Source: Symbiodinium kawagutii (lineage: Eukaryota; Sar; Dinophyceae; Suessiales; Symbiodiniaceae). Taken from it: a stretch of 64,000 nt of DNA. Position numbers and translations under genes: made by a program. The stretch's first letter is position 1. Every line of letters starts with the position of its first letter. Positions 46,592-58,500 of the stretch are shown here, in pieces. The DNA is taken from positions 151,370 through 215,369 of the forward strand of contig VSDK01017506.1 in the NCBI GenBank assembly GCA_009767595.1, in the 5' to 3' direction. Below the pieces are notes generated by a model. It did not search any database. It was not told the origin of the DNA and saw nothing but the letters and a program-made list of their open reading frames with translations.

Positions 46592-49500
46592 GTTTCTAGT
46601 CAGATACTATGCTATATTTTGGGGATCTCAAAGGATGTCCACAAATCATGAGACAGTGGGAAAACTCTGAACAAACTTTGGTGCACCTTTTGTACATGTA
46701 TGTGCCTACATGTCTCCTTCTTGGATGCCTTGATCGTAGGTCAAATTCCTGGATGAGAAGAGAATCAGCAGAGACACCGTATGTCAGAATGAACACCTTG
46801 TCTCGATTTGCTTGAAACACCTGGGATCTCGGGTTGGTGTCAACTTTGGTGCACCTTTTGTACATGTATGTGCCTACATGTCTCCTTCTTGGATGCCTTG
46901 ATCCTAGGTCAAATTCCTGGATGAGAAGAGAATCAGCAGAGACACCGTATGTCAGAATGAACACCTTGTCTCGATTTGCTTGAAACACCTGGGATCTCGG
47001 GTTGGTGTCAACACCTTGGAAGTCCACATCGCATCGCTGTATGAGCTAATGGGCATTCCAATTCCAGGTGACTGTCCTAGCTCAGTATGTTGCTTTGTTT
47101 TGGGGGGTTGTTTGGCAAAAAGGTTGATGATAGGAAGCTCTTAAGTATTGGAAAGTGGTGAATGGCTATATGTGGCTATGTTGATATGTAATGGTATTTT
47201 TACAAAACAAGATGATATTTATGGTTCCAAATGCGATGTATCTGGAAGCTCCAGCACTTCCTATCGAATCGGTGACCCTTTGCTCATATAACATGTCTGC
47301 CATTCTCCTATATGGGCCCCTGCTACCTAATACTGAAGCAGCCATATATCTTAGGCACAATGCAGGGTTTATGTATGCAGGTTCTACCATTGGACTTCAA
47401 GCTTGGGGATTGAGACGAATGCTCTCATGCTATAATGGAGTATGTCGTCGCCCTCACATTCCCAGGGAGAAGGCCCTCCGCCGAATCATGCGAAGCCAGG
47501 GCATCGACGTGCCATTGGATTTGCCACCAAGACTTCTTCAGGAGGAAGGTGTTGAACCTTTGGAGGATGAGGTTGATGAGTATGAGGATGATGAGGCTGA
47601 CTACATGGAGGAAAACGGAGAGTCTGAATGTGATTTTGATGACGATCCACCTCTAGCTGTTGAAGCCAGCCACTTTTCTAAGATTGTTGGATCGATGGTG
47701 TATGAGATCAATTTATAATATCCACTGGTTTGAATTTTCCATCCCAGGTGACTGTCGGGATGCCTCCATTGTGATGGATGCCAAGCCGGTCACTCCAGCT
47801 GCTGACAAGGCAACTGGCTAGGATTTCTGTTTGCATCGACTTTTGCATATAATTTATATCAATAATGATGATGCAATATATACATATATATATATATATG
47901 GTACGTGTGTATGCAAAAATGTACTTACATTGGTCATTGACAGGATGATCCAACATTCAGCCTCCAACAGCCAGGCCTCAAGCGATCGTCCAGTTGCTGA
48001 GACCACCAAAGTTTGGTCCCAAGTACAAAATCTGATTTTCTTTGCAGCAGCAGTATGTGATTAATTTTTAGAAATGTGTGGATGCATAAATCTAGCTGAC
48101 ATAAGGGCAGCCCTCCTTCGGATGATTACCCTTCGACTTCACCTTCGACAACCTCTGCCTTGGTCACTCCGAGCCCAAAAGGCATCTGTGTTTTGAGTTT
48201 CTTAATAGTTGAGGCTTGATCATTGGTTGCCTGCAGGTGTGGATCCACCAGCAGTGACGCCCCCTAAAGTTTGCCCTTTGGAGGCGTGTGGCTAGCACTC
48301 AAACCATCTATCTTTGCATGCTCCCCTTCTGAGCTGCCAGGCTGCCCAAAAGTGTGCAGCCCATCTTCGAGCCTTGCAGGAGATGAAACGCATTCAGCTG
48401 TACTTGGAGAAGATGAATGACTTGAAACGGGTTCAAGAGGAACTGAAACACTTGCAACAAAAGAAACTGTTGGAAATAGATCAGGTGAAAACAAGTCGTC
48501 CTGTGCCAACACCGGCTAGAGCATGTTTCTTGGATGCGTATAGATATGTACATATGCAGTCTGCATGTACATTATCATGCTGTTCTTGCTTCTATGTTCC
48601 AAGGTTTGGACACTGACGAGACCCAACCCTTGGCAGGCTAGGATTTGTCCTTTAAGGTATGATATGTTTTCAATTCGTGATTTGCCTCCTGACTCTAAAG
48701 CCCACAATGCCAACCAGAGCTTGCAGGTGGCACCTTGCAGGTAGCTGGAGATGAAGGTGTTGGTCCGGAGCCTGCCAAGAACACACCAGCCATGCGTATG
48801 AAGACATACCTTTCTGAGCAGAAGGCCAAGCGTCTTTTGTTGGAAGCAAAGCCAGTGGAAACTAGCACCAGGCAGCCAGCACAAAAAGATCCAGAGGTCA
48901 ACAATGCAAACGACAAGCGCGAACCAACAGATACAAAGCAAGGTGAGACAAGCATCGCCCATGATCAAGAAGCCCATGAAAAAGCAGCAGATAGCGAGGC
49001 AAAGCCAATTGAAGACGAAGAGAAACCAAATGCAGCCCATTTGTTGCCACCAAAGCCCAAAGACTGGGTGGAGCACCACACCGCTGTGACAGCAGACCAG
49101 CAACAACCACCCAAGAGAAGAGGTAGAAAGAAAGCTGACCCTGAACCAAAGGAAGAGTCCAAGCCAAGCACAGAATCAGCAGACAAGCCAACAGCAAAGG
49201 CAAAGGCAAAGGCCAAAGCAAAAGCACGAGCAACAACAAAAGCAAAGAGCAAAGATAAAGCACCAGACAAGCCAACAGCAAAGGCAAAGGCCAAAGCCAA
49301 AGCAGAAGCAGCAACCAAGCCAGCAGCAAAGGCCAAAGCCAAAACAAAAGCACGAGCAACTCCAAAAGCAAAGGCTACGAGCAGTGGCAAAGATAGTGCG
49401 CCATACACACCATTGGAGGCTGATGAGCCCGTTGGGGCTGACAAGTCCAAAGCCTTTGATGCGTATGCAGCAGCAAGTGCCAAAATGGATGCCCACAAGC

Positions 49501-52500
49501 TTGAGACATTGGCAGATGACCCAGGCCACACGGAGCAACCTCTTGCCAAGCAAAGGAAAAAGAATGCAGCAGATCACACAACCAAGGCAGCTAGTGCACC
49601 AACACGCAAACGAAAGTCAGCAGCCTCATCTTCAGCTGCACCACCAGCAAAAGAGCGAAAGAAATATGAACCATCCGCCGAAACCAAAGCAAAGCTGAGT
49701 AGGAAGAGCTGTGCTTACAAGAAGGAATACAACATCCAAATCAAGAACGGCGTTGATGAAGAGACGGCAAGAGCACGTGCAAAGGAGGTATCTTAGTTGA
49801 AACAGGTACTTTTTGAAGTTATATGTCACCACCCAAGGTTGGTTGAAAACATTCAGAATTGTTAAATCTATGAACCTCTTATGATCTTTAAACTTTGTTT
49901 TCAATCCTTGCAACTCTTCATTTATTTTTCTTGGATCTGTCTATGCATGTGCTCTGTTGGGTATTGCCAACCAAGATGGCAAACCACACTGCCTACCCAG
50001 GCATATCGGTTGTGCGACTGAGACTGCTGATCAGGGCTGGGCAGGGTAAGCTTGGTTCGTGCTTTGCGGCATGCATCACTAGTTGAGAAAACTGCCATGG
50101 TTGAAATCATATTTGATTCAGCACGTGTGTTTTGATTCATCATGAGCCTGGCATATCTTTTCCCGATCGATGTCTGTGCTACAGACTGCTGCTGTCTTAT
50201 TTTATGGACGGCTAATTTGATTCTAGGTCTAGTGTGAAACTTCCACACTGGATGTCTATTCAATGAAGATCAATTAGGCACCGATTTGGCATCGGCTGGC
50301 AACTGTGAAGATAGACAGTTAGCCTGCTTGCCTTCATGGAACACCCGTTGCTGGGGTCAAGGGTGAAAACCGAATTGTCATATCAAGCTGCGCAGTTTTG
50401 CCACATTGGTTGTCCTCCTGTTCCTGCTTTTGTCCCTGCCTGGTAGGTGCATGGAGCGATGGATGGTGCGAATGTCTTCTCAAGGTATCGCCTGCACGTT
50501 TGGCAGACTTGGGCAGTCTTGGGTGTCAGCCTACTCGCGTTCAGTTCAGATGTTCAATCTCGATCAACGACAAGCTCTTTTAGCTCAGGGTAGGTGTGGC
50601 CTATCTTTTTTGCCATGGAGTCTAGACGCTCACCTTCGATCGTAGTGAACTTGGCCCAACTGCGATGCCCCAAGGTTGGACTCCCAGCTCTGTTCAATCA
50701 GTGACTGTTTTGATTAGCTATCGCTACTAGCACAACATATGTGTTCATACCCGGGGTTAGATAGCTGTAAACTCAGGCCTTCATTGCGATCGTGGGGTGC
50801 TCAAATCATGTCAATCAGTACAAGCCAGTCAGTGCAACTGCATTTTCTTTTATGTGGGTCAATCCCATGGCATTGAATTGATTTGCTCGAGGTGTTGCTT
50901 ATCATGTGGAACAATGATGTGCGGCCAAAGTATGACCTGGTGGAGCTCTTTAGTGGGGCTGGAAATGTTGGTAAGGTGTGGAGGCGCTAAGGGTTGGATA
51001 TGGATCATGGATTTGTTGAACACCTGCAACGAAACACTTGCTTGGGCTTCAGAATCCTAATGATGGGTACCCCAACGAGTGGCTAAATGTTAGCTAGAAC
51101 TATCATATACTTACCCAGCGAGTGGCCAAACTTTAAACTTTTTTTTTGGTTGGGTTCGCGCGACCGCCGGGGGTCTGAAAATGGAGGCCCCGCGGTCGCG
51201 CGAACCCAACCCAGAAAATAAGTTCAAACTTTTTTTTGCAAGGAAACCCATCGAGTAAGAAACATGATATGCATCATGATTCATGATGATGAATCCACTT
51301 TTTCTCGATCCATTTTGATGATTGAAGCTGCCAGGGAAGCAGGCTATTCAGTTGGCCAATACGACTGGGACTACACCCCACGTGGAATGGACTTCTTATC
51401 AAAAGGTGGCTTTGCGTACGTATCTCAGTTCCATGTAAATTGATACTAGCTTGCATGTGTGCATACTTACTTGCCTGCATATGTTTGGCACACGTTTACG
51501 CAATATATGGTTTGCCAACCAGCCCTTTGCCTAGGACAGCAATCTACATGGTTTTGTGCTTACTTCCTTTTGGTCTTCTTCTACTGGGACCAGATTGCTC
51601 CTCATGGACATTGATCAGTCGTGGGAGCAGTTGGCGATCAATTCTTAACCCTTGGGGTGATTTATCCAGCTCTTGGGTCAGGGGTGCGAACCGTATGATT
51701 TCTCGGAATCTCATTTGCATTGGATCTTGAAAATCATATATAAACAATTCGAATCTGGAAGTCAGCATATTTGTTTTCTTTTGAGCTAAGGGTCACCCTT
51801 ATCCTCCACTTGGCAGTGGCTCTTTGCCATATCTGGGTGATGGAGCAACCGGATGGAAGCAATCATGTTATAGCTAGGCATTGGAGATTTCAACACTTCT
51901 GCAATGAAGTTGCATTTGTGTCTTCGGTGGCATATGTTAGAAGAATTTGATTTGAACTTCAACGTGACCATGCAACATTGAATGGACAATCTCAGCATCG
52001 ACTGGTAAGGTGTTCAAGATTGGCTTCTGGATGCTTCTCCATGGTGCACCCAGTTCAAAGAGAACAGTATGCTGGTCGAATGAAGAGGGTATATTGGCTG
52101 GCTTAGTCTTGAACTTAGTTTCTGATTGGTGTTTCTATATGGAATATCAAGCTGATCATATGGCTTACATTCCTGCAGTTCCCATCTTCCCCACCATGCC
52201 ACCTTCCACCTCGATACGCTCTCGCCGTCAGGACCTTGGAAGACTGCCCAAAGCAATCAGGGAGGCCAAAACGAAGATCACCACGACTCGTGGCTAGCCA
52301 TGGGGATTCTGTAGCTAATCAAGGGAGCAACAAATCTAGAACATATAATGGTAGACCTACTCTAAAGATGGTGTTAATGGGTCTGAAAGCTAAGGCAAAT
52401 ACATTGCCAAAGATGGCAAACGGCGATTTCAGGGCACTGCAGAGTTATCTACAACACAGCCGACTTCTTAGCTACATGGGTAAGGTGACATGTAGATTTG

Positions 52501-55500
52501 CACTTGAATTCCAAGCTGCTGGTTAGGTGCTATCCCCGTGGGCTGGGAGAATGTTTGCTTCAAAACCATTCGAACTTGAAGTATAGGCCAAGGCTGGATT
52601 TGAGACAGAAAGATCACATAAGGCCTGAGCTTACTGATTTGTAAATCTTCCGACCTGACTCTGACGCCTGGGCGGATGCAGAGTTACCTAGTGTTTTTCT
52701 CTACCTGTACAACAAAGCACGTGTCCCTGATGAATGGCATGAAGCTATGCTATCTTTCCAAAAGGAAATGGAGAAATACGTAGCTAAGTTGCAAGTAGCT
52801 TCAACAAGCACGTATGCCTTTTTGTTTGTGCTGCTGCACCCATCTTTCCTCTAGAGATCCTGTCCTCCACCTCAGGTGCTGACCGAAGATGACTTTGCAG
52901 CCACCCGCTAGGATCGAAGGCAGTTGAGAGCCTAGATTTCAGGGCTTCAAGCAAAAGGGGTGAAGAAAGTTTGACTTACACAGGTTTGTGCATCAAATGT
53001 GCCAAATTATCAAAAACACTGCGACCAATTTTTGGTTCAAAACGACCGCAAAAACCTTCAAAACGCTGACAAATACCATCAAACGCCTACAAATCCAGAA
53101 AAGTAGGTCAAACCAGTTTTGAGAGAATTTCGTATTTTTGTAAATTTGTTGTGTAAGTTGACCTTTAGATCACCCCTGGTCTAATTCGATGTCTTGAGAG
53201 CTGGCTCTTCCCAGCTCTTGGGGGACTCACGTGGTCCAAATGAATGCTAGAAGCAAACTTTCAGGCAAAAATCAAGTGTGGATCTGTGCTTTCCACAGCT
53301 GTCATATGTTCGTTGACTTTCATGAAGGCAGTTTCACTCTCATGATACTTCTATACTATAGGTTTTGCTCAAGGCGTTGCTTTAAGTCATGGACGGTTGC
53401 CCATCGTTTCAAGAGGGAATGGGAGCTTTGGAAAGTCAAGACGCGGCTGATCAATATTCCCTGGATGAGCGCATTGATGCCCTTAGGATGCATTATAAGA
53501 TAAATCAATCATGGAAACGCCCTATATAAATCAACCTTCTCAACATGTCCTGCTGTCTGAGGCTGCCCAACGACGCCTGGAAGTTCTGCAACAGCAACTT
53601 GGAGACCTGCAAGGCATGGATCCAAGTGCAGATCTGGGAGGCGGGAACCACTGCCTTGGGAACTTATCCAAGTGAAAATCAGCTAGTTTTGGTGTTGGGA
53701 GGCCCTGGATTCTCTCTTCCACGTGCTGCTGGTGGATTTATGCCAGGGTTTGCAACAGCTGCCCTTGAAAGAAATGATTCATCAGAGAACTTGAGCAAAG
53801 CAGCCAGCAAAGAGTCGGTATCGTCTTCACTACATCCAGCCCCTTCTCCCCCAAGTACTCCAGCTGCCAGGGCCGACCCGTACACCCCACCAACCAGTGT
53901 GGTGCATAAATTGCAAAACTTTCACATCACTACACCAGGTGAGCGAAAACAATCACCTCCTGAGAGCCTCAATGCCACAGAGTCCAAGGAGAGTTTGCAC
54001 ACTGCACCCACTTTGCGCTACCCGGAGACAGTCGAAGATTCACCGCCGAAAATGATCCTACCTGACAACCAGCTAGGTATGGAATCACAACAGGATGATT
54101 CAGGAGCTACACCGTCACCAAAGCAAGACCAATTGGAGGAAACGCCCTCGCAACTTCCCCCAAAGGAAGACAAATTGCAGGAAACACCCCAGCAACTTCC
54201 ACCAAAGGAAGACCAGTTGCAGGAGGAACAGCAGAGTAGTAATGCAAAAGCAGCACCAGCAACTGCTGCAAAAGCAGCGCCACCTCCTGCGCCAGCAGCA
54301 ACAGCCAGCCAACTGAGCAAGCCAACAGCTCCAACACCTGCAAAGAGCCAGCCAGCCAGCCAACCAACCGGGACAGCTAAGTATAGCGATGGAACCTATT
54401 GGAAGTCCTGACCTTATTTCTGTGAGTTGTGCTTTACAAATTCAGTAATTCAAATATATGAACATTGAAGTAGCTGAGGTTGCGCAACTACGTGAAACCA
54501 AACAGGAGAAGTGAGGTAAAGGCAAGTGAGAATGTCCTCAAGATGTTCAAAACAGAAAAAGGAAGTTACTTGTCATATACGAATCCATTGCAATCAATGA
54601 TCCATCATAATCCATCATAACCAATCGAATCTATACCACCCGTGACAGCCACTAAGAAGAAGAACTGCGCCAACTTCTCTTGGCACATGGAACCTTCGAA
54701 GCTGTGGAAGTGCAATTAGTCAAGAAGATTAAAGATGAAGAAAGCAACCGGCTCCAGGGAGGTTGGTTCACAAAGGTCAAACTCAAGGAGGAAAAGAAAT
54801 GGACCGAGTTACTTAGCTAATCAGTGCTAATCATGTGGAATGTGTGAAACTCCAGTTTTTGCATTGCATGTATATGTTTTTCTTCTTGCATGTTGATCTG
54901 CATTCTTCGACCATTTGCGAACCCGAACTAAGTGAGATGATCGAAAACAGCCGCAAATGGGCGATGGCCAGGGGTTTGGTGGAAACCAACCCTGTGCACG
55001 GCATGGAAGAATGGCGTATACCTACAGACAGAACCTTCGAACATGTGACCACCAGCTTGTCAGAGACAACTCAAAACGTATCCTTCCTCACCGAGGAAAC
55101 TTGTGGTTTGCTTCTACATGGTGTTTGTGTGTATGTGTGTGTGTCTGTGTGCATCCATGCTTCACCATGAAGATACTTGCGTTTTAGACCAACACCAACA
55201 GGACAAAGATGGTTGCATGCTAGATTCAGCCACGGACAAGGATGCGCTTCTAGGGCATCTTTGCTGCACAAACAAAGGTGAACTGATCGTATGTTTGTGT
55301 TCTGCAGGTTAGCCTTCATTTCTGATTTTCCAACTTAGGCAGGGATCATCGGGATCAACTCAGTCGTCCACGCAGCAAATGAATGCAATTGCAGCCCAAT
55401 CCGCTGCCATGTCCAAAAACCAACAGCTACCAGTTTTGCAAGCGAACCAGGATCCTTACGGCTAATTGCTTAGCTTGGCACTGCAAATTTTGAACACATT

Positions 55501-58500
55501 GGTCAGATTTTAAGGATCTATAAGTTTTTTTTGCAACAATGAGGTCTGCTTCCTGCCTTTATCGATGGGGTTGCCAAGAAGATTTCAAAGGCTGAGGAAC
55601 AGCAGGAGCCCCCATGTGCATATGTGTGTTATTCCTTCCACTTATCTTTATGATGTGGTGCCAGGAGAAACTTGAGAACATGGGAAACGAGAGGGCCAAG
55701 AGGCAGGGTTATATATATATATATATGATCACCAGCTATGCTTCACCCAGCCCTACCCTCCTAGTTGAACCTGACAGACTTTCTCTTGGCCAGGATGGGC
55801 ACAGAGCTCAAGACCAAGATCGATGGCATGGACAAGTTATACAATGACTTGCTTCTCTCACAGCAAAATGCTTGTGCGGTAGGTGTCCCTACCAGGCTGA
55901 TCAAATTTGTTCAGCAACATGTTTGGCATAGAAACGTTGGAAACAGCCGAGATCCTTCAACTTTACATTGTTTGCTTGATTGCGCACTCAAGCTTGATTT
56001 GCTGTCAGTCAAGAGAAGAAAGACTTGGCGGTCCTCTTTGTGAAATGCACCCAGCAAGATGTGAACATGAACAACATGCTTGCTCGTGCCAGGACATATC
56101 ATATTTCTTTTTTGTACATAACGGAATCACAAAGATCCATCGTGACTTGATGCACAATTTTTTGTTTGCGCAGGAATATCAAACCAACGAAAGAACCTTC
56201 AGCTAAAGCAAAGAGCAAAGCCACTCCAAAGAGAAAGATTCCCTTGAAAGACCGAAAGCAACAGGCAACGGATGCAGAGGAGGAAGATGCAGGAGATGAC
56301 AACAAGGAAGAGGAGCAGGAAGGAGAGGAAGAGGAGGAACCAAAACAGCCATCTCGAAAGAAACGACGCAGCGCAAGTGGCAAAGCCAAAGCTAGTGCAA
56401 AGGGCGCAGCTAAGTCTGGTGCCAAGAAGAAATCTAAGTGATTTTGATTTTGTGATGAAATGCCCCCCTAGTCAAATCCAACAAACCCATTTCTGACTAT
56501 GGGCATTGCAACTCATATATTTGCTGCATATCCCATTGTGTATGTTTGTGTTGTTAGGGGGGGCATCGGCCAAACATGATATGTGTTGGCCCAAATTTCC
56601 ACTCTGATGGCCTCGTCGGCCTCTTTTGAACATCTCCAGCGTGGGGAGCGCTGCCTGGTGGACCGAGCAAAAATGCTGATCTCTTTTCTTGCGAAACTAA
56701 TTGCTGTTACTTCGATCATTTATATATATATATAGATATTGAACATTATGGACTTATATGTGGATCAACTACTTGGCCAGGTCGCCCTTCTGGAAAGCTG
56801 CCAAATGACATCAATCGTTCGGGGACCCATACAGATGATACATAAGATAATTCACCATCCCATTCTCGGTGCCCAGGTGATGTCGATGCTGAAGATGCAT
56901 CCGATGTTGACTCAGAGCTTGCCCAGGAGATCCTTTTCGATTACATATCTGGGGTACCATGGTTGATATGAGAGATGTTGTTGAATAAAGTGCTCACACT
57001 TTGGATGATATCATGTTCACTTGCTTAGGCAGAAAGTGCAAAGCGTACCTCCAAGATCGCTGGCATGGTATGTCGTGTTCGACGAAAACGATTCTTACCG
57101 GCACATGGGAACCTAATCAACCTGGAACAGTCTGAACTTTGAACGCAAATGCATCCTGACAAACTCTAAGGAGGGAAGCTTGATCTTCTACGCAGGATTG
57201 CACGTGCTGGCCAAAGCAAGACCAATGCCTGCAGAAACCTGCGCAATTTGATCAATAGGAGTGGAATTCTTTTTCCAGTCACAATCGATGCTGCATTAGT
57301 ATCAGTGGCTTACCGAAAACCAGTTTTTAGACGGGAAAAGTTGTGGTGGCCAATCATCAGAATGACTGATTGGGCTGCTACCATCTTAAAGAATAGACCT
57401 GGCATGCTACTTGGTGGACACAAGCTGGAACAGGTGAACCAATGGAATCAGATGTTTGTTGATTTTTGGAACGACTACTTCAGTGGCCATCCTGAACACC
57501 CTCTTGCAGCCTCTGGATACAACCTTGGATATTCTATACCTTACTTTTTTCATGGAGATGAGGGCAGAGGATTTCGTCAACGGGCAGTGATGGTTGAATC
57601 CTTCCAACCTGTGATTAGCCAGAAAGGTCCCTCGTGCACCAATATGAGCGGGCGCCTTGCTTTACTTATATTTCCAACTTTTTAGTTTGCACATATGTAT
57701 GGGGATGAAGTCCTTTCTTAGGGATGCATATGTGGAATTTTCCCAACCCTCGAAGTTGTTTCGACTCTAAGCTTTACATGCCTACCTAAGGCATTCAATG
57801 ACAACTCGACTGTTGCTGACAGTGATCTCATCTTTCTACTTTGATGGGGACAGCACCCTGGATGATATCCATGAAGAGATGGCAGCGGATGCCTCCAAGT
57901 TGTACTTCTGTGGCATTGATGTTTCTTGTCTCAGCTAATTATTCATATACATAGTGATCCAGCCCCTTGCTACTTGATCAGTTACATGATGTGATCCTGA
58001 GGTTGGCCTTGCTGAACCTATCAGACTGGTATGTGTTGGCATTAAAGGTGATTGGCCGTACCTGCGGAAAGATTCTTGGCTATATCAATCAAGACTGGAC
58101 TTGGGTTACCCATCCAAAAATTTCAATCTTCAGGCTGAGACATTGGTGATCTATATATGATATGTACTGTTGTGGGATGGAGAACTTATATAAAAACCTT
58201 TCGCCCATGTTCGCCCAGGCTGCCTCACTCAATTGCGGCTTCAACTGCAACCGGAAGTGCCACCTCTGCCTGGGCACCGACTGGCATGTTGTGACCGCTG
58301 ATGCACGTTGGCGCGCGACAGTGGGGAAGGATCGAGGGCTGTCCCCTTTTAAGAAAAAAACAAATCCCATGATGTCAATCCCGGGCTTGGAAGCCCAATT
58401 GATATTACCAGACAGCTGTCACTGTTGTCACCTCGGCTGGGGAGTTGACTATGCTGCTAGTGGATTGGTACTCCTTTGCAAAAGGGGATTCTTTGGCAGA

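Noticed and set aside
46596-47027. Minus-strand 143-codon frame over the 168-bp duplication
   Set aside because: The plus-strand exon joins in frame with its neighbours; the minus frame exists because 168 is a multiple of three.
47191-47380. 5' part of the 175-codon frame as coding
   Set aside because: The frame is open but an acceptor at 47380 gives the correct phase with exon 2, and the upstream part lacks the composition of the rest.
48898-49577. Minus-strand frames of 130-194 codons, Leu/Ala-rich, opposite the Lys-rich exon
   Set aside because: Antisense of Lys/Ala codons gives hydrophobic low complexity; no splice or start evidence.
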